A stretch of 64,000 nucleotides of DNA from Flavobacterium sediminilitoris. GTDB taxonomy: Bacteria; Bacteroidota; Bacteroidia; Flavobacteriales; Flavobacteriaceae. Positions within the stretch are counted from its first letter, which is position 1; every line of letters starts with the position of its first letter. This document shows, piece by piece, positions 17,481-26,566 of this stretch. A program made the translations under genes and the position numbers. The stretch covers positions 1,240,001 through 1,304,000 of the forward strand of contig NZ_CP090145.1 in NCBI RefSeq assembly GCF_023008245.1. The letters are read 5' to 3'. The notes beneath the pieces were generated by a model. The model was not told the origin of the DNA, did not search any database, and saw nothing but the letters and a program-made list of their open reading frames with translations.

Positions 17481-18212
17481 ATGAATAAAGTTTCAGAAGT
17501 AAATTACAAAAAAGATTTAGAAGATAATGGTTATACAGTAATTGAAACCGTTTTTTCATCTCATGAAATAGATATTATAACTGAAACTATTCAGAGTAAA
17601 AGTAGTTCTTCGAATATAACATTTAGAAAATCTAAAGACCTTTTTGCCATTCGTCAGTTCTTAAAAGAAATACCTGAGCTAAAAACCCTTTTGTTTAATG
17701 AAAAATTAAAAGAAGTTTTAAGAGCCCTTTTAGGGAATGATAGCTTTGTTGTAAAATCAATTTATTTTGACAAACCCGAACAATCAAATTGGTTTGTATC
17801 GTATCATCAAGATTTAACTATATCAGTCAATAAGAAGTTAGATATAGAAGAATACACAAATTGGACAATAAAGCAAAATCAGTTTTCAGTTCAACCTCCA
17901 AAGGAAATTTTAGAGAATATTTCTACTATAAGAATTCATTTAGATGATACTAATGAAAAAAATGGAGCTTTAAAAGTAATTCCAAAGTCGCATAAAAATG
18001 GAGTAGTAAGAGCTGATTCAATAGATTTTCAAAACATGAATGAAAGAGTGTGTTCTGTCAAAAAAGGAGGAATTATGATAATGAAACCATTGTTGTTTCA
18101 TGCATCAAATAAAACAATAAATAATGAAAGAAGGAGAGTTATTCATATTGAATTTTCAAACATAACATTGCCAGAACAATTATCTTGGTCTGAAAAAAAC
18201 AGCATTAATTAA
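17481..18212 (+). CDS. PhyH-family Fe(II)/2-oxoglutarate dioxygenase
   Basis: I use the ATG at 17481 (243 residues); a TTG nine bases upstream adds only Met-Phe-Phe. The jelly-roll enzyme has the iron ligands His-x-Asp in SYHQDLTI and the distal His in LLFHASNKT, followed by the 2-oxoglutarate-binding Arg in the RRRVIHIEF strand. Phytanoyl-CoA dioxygenase-like enzymes hydroxylate varied small molecules in bacteria (ectoine, phosphonates, halogenated or lipid substrates). Its place between an importer and an AAA+ ATPase, with gaps of 10 and 5 bases, suggests it acts on the imported compound, perhaps releasing an anion from it. Substrate unknown. Confidence 0.88.
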   Translation: MNKVSEVNYKKDLEDNGYTVIETVFSSHEIDIITETIQSKSSSSNITFRKSKDLFAIRQFLKEIPELKTLLFNEKLKEVLRALLGNDSFVVKSIYFDKPEQSNWFVSYHQDLTISVNKKLDIEEYTNWTIKQNQFSVQPPKEILENISTIRIHLDDTNEKNGALKVIPKSHKNGVVRADSIDFQNMNERVCSVKKGGIMIMKPLLFHASNKTINNERRRVIHIEFSNITLPEQLSWSEKNSIN

Positions 18213-18217
18213 AGTTT

Positions 18218-19633
18218 ATGGAATTAGCATTTACAAAAGAATATATTCAAGAACTTAAAATAGTAACAGCAACTATTTTAAAACTATGTGATTCTTTAAA
18301 TTCTGACACAAAATGTATTACAGAAATTAATGCGCTTTTACCTCAAAATACAGAGAATAAATTACTGTTAAAAGCAGAACAAATTTTCATTTCCGATCTC
18401 ATTTTTGTTTTCAGTAAAGTGAAAAACATATCCGAAAAAGCACAATTTGGATTAGCTTATTATTATGACGCAATTAGAAATCAACATTTTGCAAATGAAA
18501 ACGAAATAGATAAGTTAAACAAATTGGTAACAACCAATGCGTTTAAAAATCATTTTAATAAAATTGTTCAAGAAAACATTTTATTTGATTTAGATAAAAG
18601 TAAAACCTATTTATTAAATTATTTAAAACAAAACAAACATCCGAAATTTGAAGAAACGTATCAAACATTCAATGTATTTTTGAAATTGGTTTGTAGTTTT
18701 GAAGTATCAAGTAAAACCAACATAAACGATGTTTTAGGAATCGATTTCAAAATAAGTGATGTTAAAACAATAGAGAACGATTCGTTGGAGAAAGTTTTAG
18801 AAGAACTACACGAATTAATTGGCTTAGAAAATGTAAAAAAAGATGTAGCCGAATTAGTCAACCTTTTAAAAGTTCAAAAGAAAAGAACCACTCAAGGTTT
18901 AAAAAATATTGAAATAACATTACACACTGTTTTTTTAGGACCACCAGGAACAGGAAAAACAACAGTGGCAAGATTACTAGGTAGAATTTTTAAACATTTA
19001 GAATTTCTTACCAAAGGGCAAATGATTGAAACTGATAGAGAAGGAATGGTTGCAGGTTATGTGGGTCAAACAGCAACAAAAGTAGATACAATAGTAACTG
19101 AGGCTAAAGGAGGCGTTTTATTTATTGATGAAGCCTATGCCTTAAGTCAGAATTTAGGGAATGATTATGGAGCGGAAGCTGTTAATACATTGCTAAAACG
19201 AATGGAAGACTTCAGAGATGATTTAGCAGTAGTTGTTGCAGGATATGATGAACCAATGCAAATCTTCATAGATTCAAATCCAGGATTAAGATCTAGGTTT
19301 AATCGTTATTTCCATTTTGATCATTTTAAACCTACCGAATTATTCTCCATTTTTGAGTTGAATTGTAAAAAAGCTGATTTTATTCTAACAGAAGAAGCGA
19401 AAGAAAAACTCAAAGATACTTTTGAAATGCTATATGAAGAAAGAGATGAAAGCTTTGGAAATGCCAGAGTTATTAGAAATATTTTTGAAAAATGTATCCA
19501 AAAACAAGCCAATAGAATTGTAAAAATTAAAAGAATAACAAAAAAAGCATTAAAAACAATAACAGAAGAAGATATTCCTGAACCAAAAGAAACCTTAGAT
19601 CAGGTATTTTATAAGAACAAAAACAATGAATAG
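18218..19633 (+). CDS. CbbX/SpoVK-type AAA+ ATPase
   Basis: The 471-residue protein has an N-terminal helical domain without known motifs (1-190) and a C-terminal AAA+ module: Walker A GPPGTGKTT, the pore-loop-like GYVGQTATK, Walker B GGVLFIDEAYAL, sensor VVVAGYDEPM, and Arg finger in GLRSRFNRYFHF, with the helical lid (NARVIRNIFEKCIQKQANRI). This is the CbbX (CFXQ) subfamily. In autotrophs CbbX remodels Rubisco, but there is no Rubisco here, so it must work on another complex; the membrane coiled-coil protein or the ABC transporter in the same operon are the obvious candidates (inference). The porin gene starts before this one ends. Confidence 0.9.
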   Translation: MELAFTKEYIQELKIVTATILKLCDSLNSDTKCITEINALLPQNTENKLLLKAEQIFISDLIFVFSKVKNISEKAQFGLAYYYDAIRNQHFANENEIDKLNKLVTTNAFKNHFNKIVQENILFDLDKSKTYLLNYLKQNKHPKFEETYQTFNVFLKLVCSFEVSSKTNINDVLGIDFKISDVKTIENDSLEKVLEELHELIGLENVKKDVAELVNLLKVQKKRTTQGLKNIEITLHTVFLGPPGTGKTTVARLLGRIFKHLEFLTKGQMIETDREGMVAGYVGQTATKVDTIVTEAKGGVLFIDEAYALSQNLGNDYGAEAVNTLLKRMEDFRDDLAVVVAGYDEPMQIFIDSNPGLRSRFNRYFHFDHFKPTELFSIFELNCKKADFILTEEAKEKLKDTFEMLYEERDESFGNARVIRNIFEKCIQKQANRIVKIKRITKKALKTITEEDIPEPKETLDQVFYKNKNNE

Positions 19634-20699
19634 AAATTTTTTAAAAGTAGCGGCATTATTATTAACAACAGCAGTTTTTTCTCAAGAAGAAGCAAAAGAA
19701 GAAAGTAAAGTAAAAGTCGATTTTTCAGGATATTTAGAGGCATTTTACGGATATGATTTTAATAAACCAACAACTCCTACTCGTTTAGGCTGGATTTATA
19801 ATCATAGTAGACATAATGAGTTTAGTATTAATATAGGAATGCTACGTTCTACCATTACGTATGAAAATGTATATGCAAATATTGCAATTCAAGCAGGTAC
19901 GTATGTTGATGATAATTATACTGCGGAAAGTTTAAAATTATTTCATGAAGCATATATAGGAGTATATTTAGATAAAGATAAAAAACATGTAGTTGAAGCA
20001 GGAATTATGCCGTCATATATAGGTTTTGAAACATCATCTTCATTTTCAAATTTAACATTAACAAGATCAATAATGGCTGAAAACTCGCCGTTTTACTTTA
20101 CAGGAGTTAAATACAATTATATGCCAAATGATAATTGGAGTTTGGCTTTCGTAACTACAAATGGCTGGCAAAGAATCGAAAAGCCAAATAACAAAGCATT
20201 GCCTACTTTTGGAACACAAATAGTATATACTCCAAATGAAAAAACAACATTAAACTGGAGTACATTCATAGGAGATGAACCAGTAGGAACAGATATATTA
20301 AGAACGAGATATTTTAATAATTTATATGTTGATTATACTTGGACAGAGAAATGGAGAACTATTGCAGGGTTTGATATGGGATTTCAAAAAAATGTTTTAG
20401 GAGATGAATTTCAAGACTGGAAAACACTTACATTAATTACTCAATATGCAGTTTCAAATAAGTGGAATTTAGCAGCAAGAGCAGAATATTATGAAGACAA
20501 AGAAAACGTAATTATTGGAGTAGGAGCACCATTTGAAGTTTTTGGAGCATCAGTTAATGTAGATTTTATTCCAAATTCCAAATTAAAATTAAGAACAGAA
20601 GCAAAATGGTTCGATTCAAAAGAACCTATTTTTAATAAAGAAATAGGAACAACAAATTCAAACTTTTTTATCTCAACATCATTAGCTTTTGAGTTTTAA
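19626..20699 (+). CDS. Outer-membrane beta-barrel porin-like protein ending the envelope-spanning operon
   Basis: The 357-residue product has a Sec signal (NFLKVAALLLTTAVFSQE), then alternating amphipathic strands rich in Tyr, Trp, Phe and Asn, ending in ALAFEF with the C-terminal Phe recognised by the BAM complex. Features such as FSGYLEAFYGYDFNKP at the mature N-terminus are typical of the Bacteroidota porin/BBP2-like family. The start overlaps the AAA+ gene by eight bases, so it is translationally coupled to the transport genes and should be part of the same system, giving an outer-membrane entry route. A terminator follows. Confidence 0.87.
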   Translation: MNRNFLKVAALLLTTAVFSQEEAKEESKVKVDFSGYLEAFYGYDFNKPTTPTRLGWIYNHSRHNEFSINIGMLRSTITYENVYANIAIQAGTYVDDNYTAESLKLFHEAYIGVYLDKDKKHVVEAGIMPSYIGFETSSSFSNLTLTRSIMAENSPFYFTGVKYNYMPNDNWSLAFVTTNGWQRIEKPNNKALPTFGTQIVYTPNEKTTLNWSTFIGDEPVGTDILRTRYFNNLYVDYTWTEKWRTIAGFDMGFQKNVLGDEFQDWKTLTLITQYAVSNKWNLAARAEYYEDKENVIIGVGAPFEVFGASVNVDFIPNSKLKLRTEAKWFDSKEPIFNKEIGTTNSNFFISTSLAFEF

Positions 20700-20720
20700 C
20701 AAATATTTATTATCCTATAT

Positions 20721-20748
20721 AAGAGTCAAAGAAATTTGGCTCTTTTTT
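20721..20748 (+). terminator. Rho-independent terminator closing the 12-21 kb operon
   Basis: A ten-pair stem (20721-20730 with 20735-20744, one G-U pair) capped by a GAAA tetraloop and followed by T residues, 22 bases after the porin stop. Confidence 0.88.
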
Positions 20749-20753
20749 ATTTT

Positions 20754-20761
20754 TATATTTG
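20754..20761 (+). promoter_or_regulatory. Bacteroidota -7 box for the S9 peptidase gene
   Basis: TATATTTG fits TAnnTTTG and ends 19 bases before the ATG, giving a leader of about 13-15 bases. A TTTG lies 15 bases upstream, somewhat closer than usual. Confidence 0.5.
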
Positions 20762-20780
20762 TTGAAACAAACCGTTCATA

Positions 20781-23129
20781 ATGAAAAAAACAGTCCCATT
20801 TCTTTTTATAATATTGACTTCCTTATTAAATGCACAATCTCTTCAGTTAGAAAACATAATGAAAGGAGATGAGTTTATTGGAAATCAGCCCGACAATCAT
20901 CGTTGGTCAATAGATGGAAACTCAATTTATTTTGATTGGAACCCTAATAATGAAGTAGGAAATAGTACTTATTATTGGAATCAAAATATGGATCAACCTC
21001 AGTTACTTCCTGAAAATGAGTTTGATAAATCAGAAGTTAATGCATCATTACAAAGTGATTATGATGTTATATATTATGCTAAAAGAGGGAATCTATATTC
21101 ATACAATAAAAAATCAAAAAAAATCAAAAAACTATATGTTTCCACGGATAAAATTTATGCGGTTGAAAGAAGTTCAAATCCAGATGTTATTTTCTATCAA
21201 CAAAACCGAAATGTTTATCAGTTAAACGTGAAAGAGTTTTCAATTACTCAATTAACAAACTTTAAAACAGGAAATGAATCTGTAAAAAGTGATAAAACAG
21301 AAAATTATCTTGAAAAACAACAAGTAGAATTGTTTCAGTTTGTAAGAGATAATAAAGTAAAAGACGATTGGTACGAAAAAAAATACAATAACACAAAGAA
21401 CGATTTTCCACAAGTTATTTTCTATGGAAGTGAATCATTAGAACAGTTAAAACCATCACCAAATGGTAAATTTGTTACTTTTAGATTGTCAAATTACAGT
21501 TCTCAAAAACAAACAAAAATAGAACATTTTATTACAGCCGATGGATATACAAAAAATGAATCGGCACGTTCAAAAGTATCAATTGATAATTTGAGCAAAC
21601 ATAAAATGGGAGTTTATAATATAGAAAAAGATTCTGTTTATTACGTTTCATTTTCAAACTTATCAGGAATTAAAGAATTTCCAGCATATTATCAAGAATA
21701 TGATAATTTAAAAGAAAAGGAAAAAGAGGAAAAACCAATTGTAATGATTAATCCTATTCATAATAAAAACGGTGATAAAACAGTTTTTGAATTGAGAAGT
21801 TTAGACAATAAAGACCGTTGGATTGTATCATTAGATTTAGAAACAGGAATACTAACAGAATTAGATCATCAGCATGATGAAGCTTGGATTGGTGGACCAG
21901 GAATTCCAAACTATTCTTTTGGAGGTGGAACTTTAGGCTTTTTAAAAGATAATGAAACAATTTATTTTCAGTCAGAAACAACAGGATATTCACATTTATA
22001 CACACTTAATTTAAATACAAAGAAGAAAACACAATTGACTTCTGGAAATTGGGAAGTAAGAGATGTATCACTTTCACTTGACGGAAAATCATTTTATCTT
22101 TCTACAAATACAAATCATCCTGGAAATAGAGAATATCATAAACTAGATATTACTTCTAAAAAAATGACAGCAATTTTAAATGCTGATGGAGCTCATGAAG
22201 TAGTTCTTTCTCCAGATGAGAAAAAAATAGCCGTTCGTTATTCTTATAAAAATAAACCATGGGAATTATACGTAGCAGATAATAAACCGAATGCAACTTT
22301 AAAACAAATTACATTTTCAACTACTCCAGAATTTAAAGCATATAATTGGAAAAATCCAGAAGTTGTTACCTTCAAAGCAGAAGATGGGACAAATGTTTAC
22401 GCAAGATTATACCAACCAAAAGTAGAAAAAAAGAATAAAGCAGCCATTATTTTTGTTCATGGAGCTGGATATTTACAAAATGCACATAATTATTGGAGTT
22501 CTTACCATCGTGAATTTATGTTCCACAATCTATTATCAGATTTAGGATATACCATTTTAGATATTGATTATAGAGGAAGTGATGGATATGGCAGAGATGT
22601 TCGTACAGGAATCTATAGACATATGGGAGGATTAGATTTGTTAGATCAATTAGATGGGAAAAAATATTTGGTTGACAATTTAGGAATAGAAGCTGATAGG
22701 GTTGGAATTTATGGTGGGTCTTATGGTGGATTTATAACATTAATGGCTTTATTAACAAAACCAAACGAATTCAAAGCAGGAGCAGCATTAAGATCAGTTA
22801 CAGATTGGGCACATTATAACCATGGCTACACATCTAATATTTTAAATTTTCCTGAAACAGACTCTATTGCTTATAGAAGAAGTTCACCTATTTATTTTGC
22901 AGAAAATCTTAATGATAGATTAATAATGCTGCATGGAATGGTAGATGATAATGTGCAATTTCAAGATGTAGTACGATTGTCACAACGTTTTATAGAATTA
23001 GGGAAAAAAGATTGGGATTTGGCTGTTTTTCCAGTAGAAGAGCATGGCTTTAAAGAAACGTATTCTTGGATAGATGAATATCGTAGAATATTAGAATTAT
23101 TTAATAAAAACTTGTTAGATAAAAGATAA
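20781..23129 (+). CDS. Prolyl oligopeptidase family (S9) dipeptidyl peptidase IV-like, periplasmic
   Basis: The 782-residue protein has a Sec signal (VPFLFIILTSLLNAQS), an eight-bladed-type beta-propeller (about 30-530; repeated LSLDGK, LSPDEK turns) and a C-terminal alpha/beta-hydrolase. The nucleophile Ser is in YGGSYGGF, the Asp in MVDDNVQF and the His in EEHGFKE, the complete S9 triad. No lipobox and no T9SS tail is present, so it should be periplasmic. The propeller restricts access to short peptides, often cleaving after Pro or Ala. It stands alone between a promoter-like box and a terminator. It adds to other peptide-use genes in the window (M1 peptidase, SusCD-like pair). Confidence 0.93.
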   Translation: MKKTVPFLFIILTSLLNAQSLQLENIMKGDEFIGNQPDNHRWSIDGNSIYFDWNPNNEVGNSTYYWNQNMDQPQLLPENEFDKSEVNASLQSDYDVIYYAKRGNLYSYNKKSKKIKKLYVSTDKIYAVERSSNPDVIFYQQNRNVYQLNVKEFSITQLTNFKTGNESVKSDKTENYLEKQQVELFQFVRDNKVKDDWYEKKYNNTKNDFPQVIFYGSESLEQLKPSPNGKFVTFRLSNYSSQKQTKIEHFITADGYTKNESARSKVSIDNLSKHKMGVYNIEKDSVYYVSFSNLSGIKEFPAYYQEYDNLKEKEKEEKPIVMINPIHNKNGDKTVFELRSLDNKDRWIVSLDLETGILTELDHQHDEAWIGGPGIPNYSFGGGTLGFLKDNETIYFQSETTGYSHLYTLNLNTKKKTQLTSGNWEVRDVSLSLDGKSFYLSTNTNHPGNREYHKLDITSKKMTAILNADGAHEVVLSPDEKKIAVRYSYKNKPWELYVADNKPNATLKQITFSTTPEFKAYNWKNPEVVTFKAEDGTNVYARLYQPKVEKKNKAAIIFVHGAGYLQNAHNYWSSYHREFMFHNLLSDLGYTILDIDYRGSDGYGRDVRTGIYRHMGGLDLLDQLDGKKYLVDNLGIEADRVGIYGGSYGGFITLMALLTKPNEFKAGAALRSVTDWAHYNHGYTSNILNFPETDSIAYRRSSPIYFAENLNDRLIMLHGMVDDNVQFQDVVRLSQRFIELGKKDWDLAVFPVEEHGFKETYSWIDEYRRILELFNKNLLDKR

Positions 23130-23137
23130 TATATAAA

Positions 23138-23178
23138 ACAAAAAGGCTTTATTCCAAAGAGGATATAGAGCCTTTTTT
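23138..23178. terminator. Bidirectional terminator between convergent genes
   Basis: AAAAAGGCT at 23140-23148 pairs with AGCCTTTTT (23169-23177), with a partly paired interior around ATTCC/GGAT. T tracts on both strands serve the S9 peptidase on + and the orphan gene on -. Confidence 0.8.
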
Positions 23179-23199
23179 ATTAACCTAACTTAACTATCT

Positions 23200-23877
23200 T
23201 TAACTTAAACCCCATTCATCGCGATCTAGATTTTCTATTTTATTGGCTTTCTTTTTTATGCGAGTATCAAATTTTGGTTTTCTAAGTGCATAAGCAAATA
23301 TAGAACCAGCACTTACATCTAATTTTAAAGTATTTGTATTTGATGTGCTTCCTGAAATATTTATAGAGAATTTATTATTTAATATAGACACATCTGCACT
23401 TCCGCTAGCATTAAATGAAGCGTTTTGTATTAATTTAGATTCTACAATAACAAAAACTTGATCTGTAATTCTTCCGTTTTTAACACTTTTTAGTTTGTTA
23501 AAACAATTACGATCATTATTAGCTAATTTTCGTAATTCACTTTCGCTTGTAATATCAATTTTTATTAAAGAAAGATCTCTTAGTTGATCTTTTGTCCATC
23601 CTACTTTTGCGCCACCTTTTCCATTTACTTTTGCCGTTACAAAAGTACCGCCTACATCAAAAGAGTTTTTTGAAGTTTTTGCATTTTGCAATTTAATCTC
23701 TGTTACTGCTTTTACAGGAAAACTACCTTTAACAGTATCATCATGAATTAATCCATTCGACACAAAAACATTTTTATCTTTATTTCCATAGCTGCCTAAA
23801 TTTAGAGACTCTGCAGCTTTTCTGAAATATTTTGTACCATTATATGTAAAGTGGTTTTTTTTAATTGTAACTTCCAT
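23200..23877 (-). CDS. Orphan 225-residue protein of unknown function
   Basis: I recognise no family. The product has no signal or membrane helix. It appears mostly beta: short alternating strands (KGSFPVKAVTEIKLQNAK; SFDVGGTFVTAKVNGKGGAK; DQVFVIVESKLIQNASFNAS), with a Ser/Asn/Gly-rich strand region at 150-190 and a basic C-terminus (RKPKFDTRIKKKANKIENL). A lysine-rich helix (SESELRKLANNDRNCFNKLKS) lies near 110-130. Composition is similar to neighbours, with no sign of recent transfer. It stands alone: about 240 bases upstream to a divergent GNAT gene and convergent with the S9 peptidase. The strand-rich, Ser/Asn-rich second half could be a membrane-active or assembly-prone surface, but that is guesswork. 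Confidence 0.7.
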   Translation of the reverse strand: MEVTIKKNHFTYNGTKYFRKAAESLNLGSYGNKDKNVFVSNGLIHDDTVKGSFPVKAVTEIKLQNAKTSKNSFDVGGTFVTAKVNGKGGAKVGWTKDQLRDLSLIKIDITSESELRKLANNDRNCFNKLKSVKNGRITDQVFVIVESKLIQNASFNASGSADVSILNNKFSINISGSTSNTNTLKLDVSAGSIFAYALRKPKFDTRIKKKANKIENLDRDEWGLS

Positions 23878-24117
23878 TTTAATTCGTTTTATAAGGTTAT
23901 ATTATTAATTACGCTGCGTAATCAATAAATTCAACAAAGGCCTTTGTAATTTGTTTTTTGTAAAACTAATATCTTAAACAATAATAAGAGCAAGGAAAAT
24001 AACCCTTTTTTTAAGGTTAAAAGCCCCTTTTATTACAAATTGAAAGAAATGTAATTGTTTTTTATTTTGATTTTAAAGACTAATTATTAGTATTTTTATA
24101 TTTAAAAAAAGATAATA

Positions 24118-24546
24118 ATGCTTCAAATAGTTGAATTAATTACAAAAAAACAAATGCTAGAACAATTTCATGTAATTCAGCAAATGTATCCAGATTACAC
24201 ACTTCAGAAATATGAATCATTATTAGATGAAATGTTACCTTTACAATATAAACAAGTAGCGGTTATTGAAAAGGATATTTGTATTGGTTTGGCAGGATTT
24301 TGGATAGCTACTAAATTGTGGTCAGGAAAATATTTAGAATTAGATAACGTAATTGTACATTCAAGTCACCGTTCAAAAGGAATAGGAGAGTTAATTGTAA
24401 AATATTTAAATCAAAAAGCAGCAGAAAATGATTGTAATGTACTTGTTTTAGACGCTTATACATCAAACTATAGAGCGCAAAAATTCTTTTTCAATCATGG
24501 ATTTGTTCCACAAGGATTTCATTTTGTAAAACATTTAAAAAAATAA
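24118..24546 (+). CDS. GNAT-family N-acetyltransferase
   Basis: The 142-residue protein has the GNAT fold order: an N-terminal helix pair, central strands, the acetyl-CoA loop motif HRSKGIGELIVKYL (Arg/Gln-x-x-Gly-x-Gly/Ala type) at about 82-95, and the C-terminal VLDAYTSNYRAQKFFFNHGFVPQG block typical of small-molecule or amino-group acetyltransferases. The substrate cannot be told. Two bases separate it from the following lipoprotein gene, so they form a two-gene unit, divergent from the orphan gene. Confidence 0.9.
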   Translation: MLQIVELITKKQMLEQFHVIQQMYPDYTLQKYESLLDEMLPLQYKQVAVIEKDICIGLAGFWIATKLWSGKYLELDNVIVHSSHRSKGIGELIVKYLNQKAAENDCNVLVLDAYTSNYRAQKFFFNHGFVPQGFHFVKHLKK

Positions 24547-24548
24547 AA

Positions 24549-25025
24549 ATGAGAATTTTAATCAATTTGTTTTTAATTAGTTTTTTATCTTGTTCTTCAG
24601 GAAAAGAAACAACACAAGATAACGATAGTATAAAAATTCAAGAAATATACTATCAAAAATGGGTTGCAGGTATTCAAGGAGGAGGAAGTGGAATAAATGT
24701 TCATTTAACTTTAGAAGAAGCACTAAACGAAGAGATAACTTTAGATAAGTTGCAAATAAAAGATGTTGAAACAACAACTATTCAAAAAACAGATGATTTA
24801 CATTATGTTGCAAGTCTTAAAACAAAACTAAATCAATTAACCCTTGATGAAAACCCCATAAATGAATATGGGAATGAAGCTCCTCAGGAGAAAGAAATAA
24901 GACTTAAAGAAGGACAAGTAAAACTATTTTTTACAATCGGCACAAAACAATTCTATAAAATAATAGAAAATGTTAAAGAAAAACCAATGATTGCGTATCC
25001 TTCCATGAATAAATCAAAGAATTAA
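24549..25025 (+). CDS. Small lipoprotein of unknown function
   Basis: The 158-residue product has a lipoprotein signal with lipobox FLSC (Cys15) and Ser-Ser-Gly after it. The mature part resembles short Bacteroidota lipoproteins with a single beta-sandwich: a Gly-rich strand KWVAGIQGGGSGINVHL, then LKTKLNQLTLDENPINEYG, ending in YPSMNKSKN. No enzyme motif. It is co-transcribed with the GNAT gene; a shared job is not evident. Confidence 0.8.
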   Translation: MRILINLFLISFLSCSSGKETTQDNDSIKIQEIYYQKWVAGIQGGGSGINVHLTLEEALNEEITLDKLQIKDVETTTIQKTDDLHYVASLKTKLNQLTLDENPINEYGNEAPQEKEIRLKEGQVKLFFTIGTKQFYKIIENVKEKPMIAYPSMNKSKN

Positions 25026-25026
25026 T

Positions 25027-25034
25027 TACTTTTG
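25027..25034 (+). promoter_or_regulatory. -7 promoter box for the flippase-dut operon
   Basis: TACTTTTG matches TAnnTTTG. It begins two bases after the upstream lipoprotein stop and ends 22 bases before the TTG start at 25057, supporting that start. Confidence 0.6.
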
Positions 25035-25056
25035 TCTAAATTAGAAAGTATTTCCA

Positions 25057-26535
25057 TTGAATTTATACAAAAGTTTATTTAAACAAACTGCTATTTATGG
25101 TTTGGCAACAGTTTTGCCAAGGATGTTTAGCTTCATATTAGTTCCGTTATATACAGATCCAAAAGTTCTGAATGTGGAAGAATATGGAGAAGTATCTATT
25201 ATATTTTCATGGTTGGTTTTTTTTAATGTAGTTCTTTCGTATGGAATGGAAACTTCTTTTTTTAGATTCTTTTCAAAATCTAATGATACTGAAAAAGTAG
25301 TAAGCACTTCGACAATTTCTCTTTTTTGGTCTTCAATTACCTTTTTGGGAATAGCACTTTTATTTAGAAACTATTTTGCAGCAATTACAAAAATAGATGT
25401 AGAATATATTATCTACACAATATGGATATTAGTTTTTGACGCATTAGTTATTATTCCATTTTCAAAAATTAGAGCAGAAAAAAGACCTATTTATTATGCT
25501 ATTATAAAAATAGGAAGCGTAGCAGTTAATCTATTTTTAAATCTATTCTTTTTATTGTGGTTGCCTAAACTAGCAGTTCAATTTCCAGATAGTTTTATTA
25601 GTACTATCTTTTTTAAAGACTTTCAAATAGGATATATTTTTGTAGCTAATATTATAGCAAGTTTTTTAACACTAGCTGTTTTATCTCCAAATTATTTTAA
25701 AATGAATTGGTCTTTCGATAAAGAACTTTGGAAAAAAATGATGCAATATAGTTTACCAGTTATGATAGCTGGAATAGCATTTGCAATTAATGAAACTTTT
25801 GATAGAATTTTATTAGATAATTTTTTAAATCTACCTGATAATGAAGTTAAAGCACAAATAGGCGCATATTCGGCATGTTATAAATTGGCTTTGTTTATGA
25901 CACTATTTGCAACAGCTTTTAGGTTAGGAATTGAACCTTTCTTTTTTAGTCACGCATCAAATGAAAACGCAAGTAAAACGTATGCAGAAATTACAAAGTT
26001 TTTTGTCATTTTTGGATCTATAATTTTATTAGTAGTAATTGTCTTTGCCGATGTTTTAAAAATAATCATCATTAGAGATTCTTCATTTTGGGAAGCCATG
26101 AAAGTTGTACCATTAATTATTTTAGCAAATTTCTTTTTAGGAATATACAATAATCTTTCTGTATGGTATAAATTAACAGACAAAACAAGAATAGGAATGT
26201 ATATTTCTATTATAGGAGCTATAATAACATTAGTTTTAAATCTTTTATTAATTCCGATGTGGAGTTACATGGGAAGTGCTATTGCTACAATTTCAGCTTA
26301 TGGAACGATGATGTTAATTTCTTATTATTTAGGAAATAAATATTATCCAATTCCTTATGATATGAAAAAGATAATGAGTTATTTAGGAATTTCAATTTTA
26401 CTTTCAGGAATTTCATTTTATGTTCCAATATTTAGAGAAACATATATTTTTGGTATTTTAGCCATATTGTTTTTCGGATACTTTATTTATAGAAATGAAA
26501 AAGAAACCATTTTAAAGATTATAAAAAGAAAGTAA
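25057..26535 (+). CDS. Polysaccharide flippase (Wzx/PST family) with TTG start
   Basis: The 492-residue protein has twelve to fourteen membrane helices and the family N-terminus [20 protein letters not shown], seen in oligosaccharide flippases of flavobacteria. The first in-frame ATG (25123) would delete this conserved segment, so the TTG at 25057 is taken as start; a promoter box just upstream agrees. These proteins carry lipid-linked sugars across the inner membrane during surface glycan synthesis. It leads a cluster with dut, a sugar nucleotidyltransferase, a TPR protein and a DUF4292 lipoprotein, an order shared widely in the family. No glycosyltransferases are next to it, so the glycan is unknown. 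Confidence 0.9.
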   Translation: MNLYKSLFKQTAIYGLATVLPRMFSFILVPLYTDPKVLNVEEYGEVSIIFSWLVFFNVVLSYGMETSFFRFFSKSNDTEKVVSTSTISLFWSSITFLGIALLFRNYFAAITKIDVEYIIYTIWILVFDALVIIPFSKIRAEKRPIYYAIIKIGSVAVNLFLNLFFLLWLPKLAVQFPDSFISTIFFKDFQIGYIFVANIIASFLTLAVLSPNYFKMNWSFDKELWKKMMQYSLPVMIAGIAFAINETFDRILLDNFLNLPDNEVKAQIGAYSACYKLALFMTLFATAFRLGIEPFFFSHASNENASKTYAEITKFFVIFGSIILLVVIVFADVLKIIIIRDSSFWEAMKVVPLIILANFFLGIYNNLSVWYKLTDKTRIGMYISIIGAIITLVLNLLLIPMWSYMGSAIATISAYGTMMLISYYLGNKYYPIPYDMKKIMSYLGISILLSGISFYVPIFRETYIFGILAILFFGYFIYRNEKETILKIIKRK

Positions 26536-26566
26536 AACTGTTTTAACCACATTTAAAAAAAATAAA

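Noticed and set aside
12161..20699. Antiphage defence island
   Set aside because: The AAA+ ATPase and coiled coils are suggestive, but no nuclease or nucleic-acid-binding gene is present and the rest is transport.
23200..23877. Bacterial gasdermin or pore-forming toxin
   Set aside because: No protease neighbour and no matching motif; texture alone is not enough.
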